From: Thiocapsa marina 5811
GTDB taxonomy: Bacteria; Pseudomonadota; Gammaproteobacteria; Chromatiales; Chromatiaceae
NCBI RefSeq assembly: GCF_000223985.1
Contig: NZ_AFWV01000008.1
Location: forward strand, 124,001 to 188,000
Direction of reading: 5' to 3'
Length of the DNA: 64,000 nt
In this document: positions 9,512-16,454 of the stretch, one piece after another
Layout: every line of letters starts with the position of its first letter
Position numbering within the stretch: the stretch's first letter is position 1
Notes under the pieces: model-generated
What the model saw: the letters and a program-made list of their open reading frames with translations, nothing else
Database searches by the model: none
What the model was told of the DNA's origin: nothing
Program-made: the position numbers and the translations under genes

Positions 9512-10564
9512 TCAGGTCCCGGCGTCCGACACTTGGGCCAGTGCTCTCGCCAGACGCGGGATCTCGGTCTCCAGTGTCCGGCGCGCGCGAAATCGCAGAT
9601 CGCGCTCCAGCTTCGCCGACGAGAACCAGGCGTCACCGGTGAGCTTGCCGAGCCCGTCCAGGGTCAGCGGCATACGCCGTCGGGTCAGACGCTCGCCCAA
9701 CGTACCGATGCCGGCCGCGAGGCGCAGGACCGGAAGCGGGATGCTCCAGCGCGGCACGGGCCGACCGAGTGCGATCAGGCTTTGCTCGTAGAGCCAACGG
9801 GTGGAATAGTCTCGGCCGTCGGTGACCAGGTAGACCTCGCCGGCCGTCTCCGGATGCCGGGCCACCAGGATCGCGGCCGCGACGGCGTCCTCGACATGGA
9901 TCGCGGCGCGGTGATTCTCGATCCGAGGCCAAGGCGGGAAGCGCCCCGCGGCGACCGCCTTGACCATGCGGGCGATGTTGCCGCTGTCCCCGAGTCCATA
10001 GACCATGGGCGGCCGCAGAACCGTGGCGTGTCGTCCGGTCGTCTTTCCGAGCTCGAGAACGCTGCGCTCGGCGGCCAGCTTGGCGCGACCGTAAAGGCTG
10101 TCGGGCGCCGGGATGCTCGACTCGTCGGCAGGTCGACCGAGTGCGCCGGCTCGATCGCCCATCGCCTTGATGCTGCTGAGATAAATGACACGTCGAATTG
10201 CGGAATGCTCAACCCGGGCCATCAGGTTGGCTGTGCCTTCGGCAGTGACAGGCCAGTGCGACGCTGCCTCGTAGATGTCCGGCTCGTCGGGACGCGGCGA
10301 ATAGCTCGCGAGATGGAACAGGGTGTCGATGCCGTCGCAGACCGATCCGAGGCTCGACGAATCGGTCAGGTCGGCGGCACGGATTTCGGGACCTGGCCCC
10401 GGTCCTTGGGCTTGCCAGAGTGTCCGCGCCGCATCCGAGGATCGCGTCACGATCGCCACCCGGTGACCGGTTCCGAGCAGCTCCGCGACTAGCCGTCGGC
10501 CCACCTTGCCGGTTGCCCCGGTGACCAGGATCGAGCCGAGCGGCGCGTTGACGTCTTGGTCCAT
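9512..10564 (-). CDS. NAD-dependent epimerase/dehydratase (extended SDR)
   Basis: The 350-residue protein has the N-terminal Rossmann motif TGATGKVGRRL and the catalytic YxxxK as YGRAK, so it is an extended short-chain dehydrogenase/reductase. Such enzymes usually act on nucleotide-sugars or 3-beta-hydroxy groups. The ATG at 10564 directly follows the stop of the upstream glycosyltransferase gene, with only two bases between. A role in modifying a sugar for the same surface polysaccharide is therefore likely. The frame continues upstream of this ATG, but there it only shadows the glycosyltransferase gene. The exact substrate is not determinable. Confidence 0.85.
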   Translation of the reverse strand: MDQDVNAPLGSILVTGATGKVGRRLVAELLGTGHRVAIVTRSSDAARTLWQAQGPGPGPEIRAADLTDSSSLGSVCDGIDTLFHLASYSPRPDEPDIYEAASHWPVTAEGTANLMARVEHSAIRRVIYLSSIKAMGDRAGALGRPADESSIPAPDSLYGRAKLAAERSVLELGKTTGRHATVLRPPMVYGLGDSGNIARMVKAVAAGRFPPWPRIENHRAAIHVEDAVAAAILVARHPETAGEVYLVTDGRDYSTRWLYEQSLIALGRPVPRWSIPLPVLRLAAGIGTLGERLTRRRMPLTLDGLGKLTGDAWFSSAKLERDLRFRARRTLETEIPRLARALAQVSDAGT

Positions 10565-10566
10565 CG

Positions 10567-11484
10567 TCAGTCCGCCTTCCCCGGTCCGGCGCGAGTGCAC
10601 ATCCGGCCCAGGGAGTCGATCAGGACCCGGCCCCAAAGATGGGCCCGAATGCCGAAGATGACCAACCCATTGAAGAGCATCGGATACTCTCGTGCCTGGA
10701 ATTTGCGATAAAAGCGCTCCATCCCGCGATGCTTGTGGCGCTCGACCAGCAGAGGGTTGCGTCGGCTGCATGCCCCCTTGTGATGGATCACGTCGACATC
10801 CGGGACGAGGGCGATCGTCCAACCGGCCTGTCGAAACCGCACGAACCAGTCGAGATCCTCGCAGTGCAGGAAATAGCCCTCGTCGAGCGGTCCGACCGCG
10901 TCGAGCGCACGCCGGCTGACCAGCATGAAGGAGCCGGAGATTGCCTCGACATCGACCGGCTCGGTCGGCAACGGCTCCTGATGCAGGTTTAGGCGGCGTC
11001 CGCCCCGATGGGGCAGGAGTCGATCGAGCCGCAGGATGCGCTTGAGCGCGATCCAGGGATCCGGGATCGCCCGGCGGCTGGCGACCTGCTCGCTCCCGTC
11101 CGGGTTGCGCACGATGCAGCCGGCCATCCCGACATCCGGGCGGCTGTCCATGAAGGCGAGCATCCGCGGCAGGGTGTCGCGGCCGACCAGACAGTCCGGG
11201 TTCAGGAACAGCAGGCGATCGGCCCGGACCAGCGGCAAGGCACGATTGTTCGCTGCGGCGAAGCCCAGATTGGCCCGGTTCTCGAGGATGCGCAGTCGCG
11301 GAGCTGCCCCAAACGCCCCGCGGAGACGTTCGAGGCTCCGGTCGTCCGAACCGTTGTCGCTCACGACGACCTCGACCGCCACATCCGATCCGAGCACTGC
11401 ACCGACGCATTCGCTCAGCAGCTCGCCGGCGTTGTAGTTGACGACGATCACGCTGACGGCGGGGACTGATGCGTCCGTGCTCAC
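10567..11484 (-). CDS. Family 2 glycosyltransferase
   Basis: The 305-residue GT-A enzyme begins VSVIVVNYNAGELLSECV and carries the DNGSDD nucleotide-sugar motif and LLFLNPDCLV with its metal-binding Asp. The C-terminal half (GYFLHCEDLDWFVRFRQAGW) has the ED catalytic region of rhamnosyltransferase-like GT2 enzymes. The start is a GTG at 11484 that overlaps the stop of the preceding gene by four bases (GTGA), which implies translational coupling. It probably adds one sugar in O-antigen or exopolysaccharide assembly at the cytoplasmic face. Confidence 0.88.
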   Translation of the reverse strand: MSTDASVPAVSVIVVNYNAGELLSECVGAVLGSDVAVEVVVSDNGSDDRSLERLRGAFGAAPRLRILENRANLGFAAANNRALPLVRADRLLFLNPDCLVGRDTLPRMLAFMDSRPDVGMAGCIVRNPDGSEQVASRRAIPDPWIALKRILRLDRLLPHRGGRRLNLHQEPLPTEPVDVEAISGSFMLVSRRALDAVGPLDEGYFLHCEDLDWFVRFRQAGWTIALVPDVDVIHHKGACSRRNPLLVERHKHRGMERFYRKFQAREYPMLFNGLVIFGIRAHLWGRVLIDSLGRMCTRAGPGKAD

Positions 11485-13598
11485 GTGCCGGCCTCCGGTT
11501 CGAGCGCCTCGCGCAGCGCCTGCTCTGCGGCGGCGAAGCCGAAATGGGTCTCCATCACCCGGATACCTCCGTCGGACAGCCGTTGCCAGAGCAGTGGATC
11601 CCGATCGAGCCGTGCAATCGCCTCCGCGAAGGCGGGCGCATCGTCCGCGATCAAGACAGATTCGCCGTCGACCAGGTGCATGCCCTCCCCGGCGACGCGG
11701 GTCGCAACGACGGGAACCCCGTGGGCGAGGCTCTGATTGATCTTGCCCTTCACGCCGGCGCCGTAACGCAGAGGCGCGACCGAGACACGGCACGCGGCGA
11801 AGAAGGGTTCGACATCCGGGACATGCCCCGCGATCTCGATGTTCGAACCGGCACAGGCGAGAACCTCGCGCGGCGGATCCGCGCCGATGACGGTGAGCCG
11901 GATGTCCGGCACCCGCTCGCGCAGCAAGGGCATGATCTCGCGACAGAGAAAGAGGACGGCGTCCGTATTCGGAGGGTGTGCGAATGCGCCGATGAAGAGG
12001 ATGCCTCCGCGCGCCTCGAAGGGCTTGGCCGAGCCGAAGACCCGGTAGATGTTGGAAACGACATGGACCCTGACATCCGGCGCCTCGACGGCCAGGATGT
12101 CGCGCTCGGCCTCGCTCACCACGAAGGTCATATCGGCGCGGCGCATGAGGTCGAGCTCCTGCGCCTTGCGCCGCTCGGCGACACGCAGGGTTGCGCGATT
12201 GTGTTGCAGCTGTGCGAGTCGGCGCTCCCGCAGGAAGTGTAGATCGACCGTATCGAAGACGATACGCGCCTTGGTGCAATGGGTCCGGGCGGCGTCGAGT
12301 GTGGCCGCTGCCGCATCGGCACGGCTCAGGATCACCAGGTCGTAGTCGCTGCCGTGGCTCGCCAGGTGGTCGCGGATCCGGCGCACGTAGGGGCGGTAGA
12401 GCACCTCCACGCCGATGCGCTGCAGGTCGGCGACATAGGGCTCGGGTGCCTCCAGATTGGCGGCCGCAAAGGTGACCTTGAAGCCGAGCCCTTGCAGGAT
12501 GCGGAATAGATTCAGCATCCGCACCGAGCCGGACTCGCGATCCGGGGTGACCATGTAGTTGTCGATCACCAGGGCCCGGCGTCGCACGCCGCGCTCCTTC
12601 GCCCGCTCCAGATCCTCGCCGCGTTCGCCGAAGCCGGCCAAGACCTCGGCCCAACGTGTTCTGAAGGTCTCGGCATTGATTCGTTGATAGCGCTTCAACC
12701 CCGTCTGGGTCTGCTCGTCGCGCCCGGCACTGATCCCCTCGAAGTGCACGACGCGGGACAGCGGCTGGTAGTAGACCGTGCGTCCGGCCGCGCGCACGCG
12801 GAAGGCCAGATCGGCATCCTCGTAATAGGCGGGTGCGAATGCGCTGTCGAATCCGCCGAGACGCCTGAAGAGCGAGGTCTCGATCGCGAGTGCGGCGCCC
12901 GAGCAATAGTCGACGGCGCGTCGATAGCTGTATCGGGGTTTGTCCGGGGCGTCCAGATGCCCGTAGTTCCAGGCCGTGCCGTCGGAAAAGAGGAGAGCCC
13001 CGGCCTCCTGCTGCCGGCCGTCCGGATAGAGCAGGCGGCTGCCGACGATGCCGGCGTCCGGCGCATCCTCGAAGGTGTCGATCAACGCATCCAGCCAGTC
13101 GGGTTGGACCTGGGTGTCGTTGTTGAGAAAGACCAGATAGGCACCCTGCCCTGCCTCGGCCCCGCGATTGCAGGATCCGACGAACCCCAGATTCTCGAGG
13201 TTTCGGATCAGGCGCAGACCGGGGTAGCGTGCGAGTCGCTCGGCGGTCCCGTCGTTCGAGCAATCGTCGACCACGATCACCTCGAAGGCCCGCCGGGCGC
13301 CGACGCGGGCCAGCGCGGCGAGACAGTGGTGTGTATAGCCGAACTGGTTGTGGACCGGGATCACCACCGAGACCAGGGGCGCACCGCTCGGCGTCAGGTC
13401 GACCGGGTCGAAGGGCTCTGCGAGTTTCAGCAGACGCGGCGGATCGGCCACACGCAGCGGCGTGGTGCCGAGGCGGCGCTTGAGCTTGCGCAGCAGAACG
13501 GAGACGCCCTCCGTGCGCAGGACATGGAGGGCGCGGGGGAAATAGCGGAGGATGATGTCCAGGGCGTGCGTTCCGGCAGTCGATCCGACGGCCGTCAT
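11481..13598 (-). CDS. Two-domain glycosyltransferase (GT2 fused to GT4)
   Basis: This 705-residue protein joins two transferase folds. Residues about 75-320 are GT2: LVSVVIPVHNQFGYTHHCL, VVDDCSNDGT, LNNDTQV, and YYEDADLAFRVR. From about residue 350 a GT-B domain starts (LVIDNYMVTPDRESGSVRM). It continues with FIGAFAHPPNTDAVLFL and a C-terminal GVKGKINQSLAHGVPVVAT nucleotide-binding segment typical of GT4. One polypeptide may thus add two sugars in succession. It is the first glycosyltransferase of a tight minus-strand set with the GT2 and SDR genes, and the DUF302 gene ends eight bases upstream. Confidence 0.88.
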   Translation of the reverse strand: MTAVGSTAGTHALDIILRYFPRALHVLRTEGVSVLLRKLKRRLGTTPLRVADPPRLLKLAEPFDPVDLTPSGAPLVSVVIPVHNQFGYTHHCLAALARVGARRAFEVIVVDDCSNDGTAERLARYPGLRLIRNLENLGFVGSCNRGAEAGQGAYLVFLNNDTQVQPDWLDALIDTFEDAPDAGIVGSRLLYPDGRQQEAGALLFSDGTAWNYGHLDAPDKPRYSYRRAVDYCSGAALAIETSLFRRLGGFDSAFAPAYYEDADLAFRVRAAGRTVYYQPLSRVVHFEGISAGRDEQTQTGLKRYQRINAETFRTRWAEVLAGFGERGEDLERAKERGVRRRALVIDNYMVTPDRESGSVRMLNLFRILQGLGFKVTFAAANLEAPEPYVADLQRIGVEVLYRPYVRRIRDHLASHGSDYDLVILSRADAAAATLDAARTHCTKARIVFDTVDLHFLRERRLAQLQHNRATLRVAERRKAQELDLMRRADMTFVVSEAERDILAVEAPDVRVHVVSNIYRVFGSAKPFEARGGILFIGAFAHPPNTDAVLFLCREIMPLLRERVPDIRLTVIGADPPREVLACAGSNIEIAGHVPDVEPFFAACRVSVAPLRYGAGVKGKINQSLAHGVPVVATRVAGEGMHLVDGESVLIADDAPAFAEAIARLDRDPLLWQRLSDGGIRVMETHFGFAAAEQALREALEPEAGT

Positions 13599-13606
13599 CC
13601 TACCAT

Positions 13607-14080
13607 CTACCAGGAGACGGCGGCCTCGGAGATCCCTTCGAGCATGTCCGCGACCTTGGCCATCGCCGGGCTGGATTCAACCTGATCGGCCGGGATCTCG
13701 CGGTGGGCGACATAGGTCGTCCCGGTCTCCTCGGGCAGTGTATAGACCGCGATGATGAAGGGGCAATTCACCACATGGGCCGGGTTCTCGGTGATCATCT
13801 CGCGAGACAGCACGGCGCTGCAGAACTCGATGGACTCGGCCTCGTCGTAGAGCGCGGTATCCATGCCGAGATCCTTGCCGGTACGTTCGAGCATCTCACC
13901 CATGTTCATCACGTTGTTGATGTACATGCCGCGCTCTTGGATCGCCATCTTGAGCCCTTCGAGCACGTCTGCGAACGCCGAGTCACTGGTGTAGACGGCG
14001 TAGCCGCCGCCGAGGGCGGCTTGGGACAGCAGCCCGCCGGCCAGCAGCACTCCGGCGAGGCTGTGCTTGAGTTTGAACAT
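13607..14080 (-). CDS. Exported DUF302 protein
   Basis: The protein has 157 residues with an N-terminal signal peptide (MFKLKHSLAGVLLAGGLLSQAALG), so it is periplasmic or outer-membrane associated. The remainder matches the DUF302 pattern: an N-terminal amphipathic stretch (FADVLEGLKMAIQERG), a central EFCSAVLSREM and a C-terminal alpha/beta fold. DUF302 function is not established. The ATG at 14080 is chosen because a clear AGAGAGG ribosome-binding site precedes it; the longer frame has none. It lies upstream of the glycosyltransferase genes and downstream of a hairpin terminator. Confidence 0.8.
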   Translation of the reverse strand: MFKLKHSLAGVLLAGGLLSQAALGGGYAVYTSDSAFADVLEGLKMAIQERGMYINNVMNMGEMLERTGKDLGMDTALYDEAESIEFCSAVLSREMITENPAHVVNCPFIIAVYTLPEETGTTYVAHREIPADQVESSPAMAKVADMLEGISEAAVSW

Positions 14081-14153
14081 GCGTCTGAATCCTCTCTTGA
14101 TGGGCCGTCTCGCAACGCCGATCACGGACCGAAACCGCGTCCCGCGCGAGACG

Positions 14154-14176
14154 TAAAACCCCGCCGAGCGGCGGGG
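14154..14176 (-). terminator. Intrinsic terminator after the sulfur-globule-like gene
   Basis: Read on the minus strand, a 7-bp G+C stem (ccccgcc / ggcgggg) with a GCTC loop is followed directly by TTTTA. It lies 34 bases after the stop of the Gly/Tyr-rich protein gene and before the DUF302 start, so it should separate the two transcripts. Confidence 0.8.
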
Positions 14177-14209
14177 TGATGACCGACAAGGCGTCGGATC
14201 GACGATGCG

Positions 14210-14722
14210 TCAGTATTGGTTCATCGGGCGGAAGGCCGGTGCGGACGGCCAATCACCTGCAGGCGGTGCTGCCGGCGGAGCGGGACGCTGCTGCTGTTGC
14301 GCCGCCTCGAGCTCCTCGACACGTCGCTTGAGCGCCTGGACCTCGGCGCTGTCGACGGGTGCTGCGCTCGCGGAAGGTGCCTGGGCCGGAGCAGGCGCAA
14401 CCCCCGGGACAGCGGCTGGTGCGACCGGGTAGCCGGGTGCGGCATAGCCGGGGACAGGTGCACCGTAGCCGGGTGCCGGATATCCGGGGGCTCCGTAGCC
14501 GGGTGCATAACCACCGCCATAGGGATAGCCAAAACCCGGTCCGCCGTAAGGGCCGTCGTAATAGCCCTCGTCGTAGTCGTCGTAACGGTCGCCGCCCATC
14601 CAGCGGCTCGGGTTCATCATGTTGCCGAAGTTGAAGGCTTGGCTGACCGGGGCATAGACGGTCAGCGCAGCCAGCGTGGCGAGTGAAACGACGGACAGGG
14701 TCCTGATCGGTTTGATCGGCAT
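14210..14722 (-). CDS. Secreted Gly/Pro/Tyr-rich protein, sulfur-globule-protein-like
   Basis: The 170-residue protein has a signal peptide ending near VYAPVSQA. The mature part starts FNFGNMMNPSRWMGGDRYDDYDEGYYDG and continues as short Gly/Tyr/Pro repeats (GYGAPGYPAPGYGAP type). It ends with a short coiled coil (VQALKRRVEELEAAQQQQ) and a Pro-rich tail. Gly/Tyr-rich exported proteins of this kind coat intracellular sulfur globules in Chromatiaceae. The resemblance is compositional plus the FNFGNMMNPS.W start, so the function is an inference. The ATG at 14722 has a GGAGG ribosome-binding site. The gene stands between hypB and an intrinsic terminator, probably as its own unit. Confidence 0.6.
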   Translation of the reverse strand: MPIKPIRTLSVVSLATLAALTVYAPVSQAFNFGNMMNPSRWMGGDRYDDYDEGYYDGPYGGPGFGYPYGGGYAPGYGAPGYPAPGYGAPVPGYAAPGYPVAPAAVPGVAPAPAQAPSASAAPVDSAEVQALKRRVEELEAAQQQQRPAPPAAPPAGDWPSAPAFRPMNQY

Positions 14723-14846
14723 CGGGGTTCCTCCGGGGTTGGTGTGATTTCTCTCGTGTCGCGCATTCGGAAATCTTCGCGGGTCGCGGTCAGTCGACGG
14801 CGACCCGGCCACTAATTACACCCAACGGCAAGGCGTCGCAATAGGC

Positions 14847-15767
14847 TCAGTCCCGCTCATTGGCGTGGGTGTGATGGTGCGCATGGGCGTGCTCATGGTC
14901 GTGATGATGGGTGTGGTCATGTCCATGATGGTCGTGGATATGCCCGTCGGCCGCATGACCATGCAGCCGAGCCCCGTCCGGTTGAACCGAGGGGCGAATG
15001 GTCCGCCCGAGCTCGAGGCGCGAGCGCTGGGCCGCGAGCTCGTCGCTCAACCAATTCAGCCATGGCTCGATGTCGCCCTCGCCGCGTGTGGAGACCGACT
15101 CGAACGGCACCACGCTCGCCAGCTGACGCAGATGGTGCTCCGCGCGCTCGACCGAGAACTCGGGTAGGACGTTCAGCAGATCCGACTTGGTGCAGAGCAC
15201 CAGGTCCGCCGCGCGGAACATGACCGGATATTTTGCCGGCTTGTCGTCGCCCTCCGGTACCGACAGGAGCGTGACATTGCGGTGCTGCCCGAGATCGAAG
15301 CTGGCCGGGCAGACCAGATTGCCGACGTTCTCGATGAAGAGGATGTCGACCTCGTTGAGATCCAGCCGATGCAGGGCATCATGCACCATGTGGGCATCCA
15401 GATGGCAGGCGCTTCCGGTTGCGATCTGCACCGCCGGGACACCCTTGGCGCGGATACGCTCGGCATCGTTCTCGGTCTCGAGATCGCCCTCGATCACGGC
15501 GATACGGATCTGACCGGCAAGGGCGTCGATGGTGCGCTCGAGCAGGCTCGTTTTGCCGGCCCCGGGCGAGGACATGAGATTCAACGCCAGCACCTGATGA
15601 CGATCGAAATGCTCCCGATTGTGGGCCGCCTCGTGATCGTTCTCCGAGAGCAGCGCTTGGAGCACGGTCACCGCCGCACGGCCGTCGGCGGTCTTGGCGT
15701 GCTTGCCGTCTGCCCGGACCAGGTGCTCGTTGCCGGGGGTGATATTGCATCCGCAGGTATCGCACAT
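14847..15767 (-). CDS. hypB: Hydrogenase nickel incorporation GTPase HypB
   Basis: HypB is the SIMIBI-class GTPase that, with HypA, delivers nickel to [NiFe]-hydrogenase. The N-terminus MCDTCGCN carries the family's CxxCGC nickel motif, the P-loop is SSPGAGKTS, and ENVGNLVCPASFDLG and the TKSDLL guanine motif follow. The histidine-rich nickel store lies at the C-terminus (18 His in the last 38 residues) rather than after the N-terminal Cys motif. I start at the ATG at 15767, giving 306 residues, because GGAG sits 9 bases upstream and the family begins at this point. A GTG at 15788 is the alternative. Repeat elements separate it from hypA. Confidence 0.95.
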   Translation of the reverse strand: MCDTCGCNITPGNEHLVRADGKHAKTADGRAAVTVLQALLSENDHEAAHNREHFDRHQVLALNLMSSPGAGKTSLLERTIDALAGQIRIAVIEGDLETENDAERIRAKGVPAVQIATGSACHLDAHMVHDALHRLDLNEVDILFIENVGNLVCPASFDLGQHRNVTLLSVPEGDDKPAKYPVMFRAADLVLCTKSDLLNVLPEFSVERAEHHLRQLASVVPFESVSTRGEGDIEPWLNWLSDELAAQRSRLELGRTIRPSVQPDGARLHGHAADGHIHDHHGHDHTHHHDHEHAHAHHHTHANERD

Positions 15768-15907
15768 GAGTGATGGCTCCATAGACACCGCCCCGCCTCG
15801 CTGTCCGGGTGGGGCCGGGGCATTCGGATCTCGACATCAAGCGAGGCCGACTCCGGATTCGTCGCGCATCGCCGTTCCGGGCGAGCGCAGAAACCCGAGT
15901 GTACGCC

Positions 15908-15997
15908 TCTAAAACGCGTCAAGCATGTTATGCGCGCTGATCGGTCTGGGCTTGCCTCGAAACCAGTCTAAGACCTTAGTGGGTGGCGCGTTTTAGA
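15908..15997. repeat. TIR element A1 (90 bp), between hypB and hypA
   Basis: The ends are the exact inverted repeats tctaaaacgcg and cgcgttttaga (11 bp). The interior, about 68 bp, is not similar to the other copies. The 13-base T-rich spacer aagatttttttat separates it from element A2. Size and end sequence put it in the same family as the copies at 16011, 37244 and 58412. Confidence 0.75.
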
Positions 15998-16010
15998 AAG
16001 ATTTTTTTAT

Positions 16011-16099
16011 CCTAAACCGCGCAGCGTCGACGCCTTGGGTTCATGCGAGGCCAAGATTCAGGTCAAACGATCCGGATAACCGCAAACACGCGGTTTAGG
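16011..16099. repeat. TIR element A2 (89 bp), directly downstream of hypA
   Basis: The ends are the exact inverted repeats cctaaaccgcg and cgcggtttagg (11 bp). Its right end is one base from the hypA stop codon. Its interior differs from copies B and C, but its ends and the A/T-rich leader before the left end match them closely. Confidence 0.8.
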
Positions 16100-16100
16100 T

Positions 16101-16451
16101 TTAGTCCGGGATGGTCAGCTCTAGATTCGCCAACAACAGCTCGTCCCCGCTCACCAGCCGTGTCTTGTAGCTCCCGCAGGCCCCGCACAGCAGCCGGTTC
16201 GGTGTGGCGTGCGACTCCGCCCCGCAGTCGCCGCAGGCGACGCGCACCGGGGCGGCCTCGATGACGAGCTCGGCGGTCTCCGCAATGGTTCCAGCCGCGG
16301 CCAGCGGATAGGCATGCCGGAGCAAGGATCCCTCGACACCCGAGAGCGGGCCGACCCGCAGCAGGATGCGCTCGACCCCGCTCGCTCCGTGCTCGGTGGC
16401 GATCCGCTCGACCTGGTCGAGCAGGGCCTGACAGATGGAAAGCTCATGCAT
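16101..16451 (-). CDS. hypA: Hydrogenase maturation nickel metallochaperone HypA
   Basis: HypA (116 residues) inserts nickel into hydrogenase together with HypB. It starts MHELSI, whose His2 is part of the nickel site, and has the zinc site CGDC (Cys73, Cys76) and CGAC (Cys89, Cys92) of the usual zinc hook. Length and spacing are normal for the family. The gene begins three bases after the speA stop, so the two are likely cotranscribed. It is followed by two TIR repeats and then hypB. No other hyp or hydrogenase gene is present in the window. Confidence 0.95.
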   Translation of the reverse strand: MHELSICQALLDQVERIATEHGASGVERILLRVGPLSGVEGSLLRHAYPLAAAGTIAETAELVIEAAPVRVACGDCGAESHATPNRLLCGACGSYKTRLVSGDELLLANLELTIPD

Positions 16452-16454
16452 GGC

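Noticed and set aside
14400-14530. Short tandem repeats
   Set aside because: They encode the Gly/Pro/Tyr repeats of the secreted protein, so they are coding.
14864-14950. Repetitive cat/gtg-rich tract that looks like a simple repeat or CRISPR-like array
   Set aside because: It is the coding sequence of the HypB histidine-rich tail; no regular repeat-spacer pattern.
15768-15788. GTG at 15788 as the hypB start
   Set aside because: The ATG at 15767 gives the conserved MCxTCGC N-terminus and has GGAG nine bases upstream.
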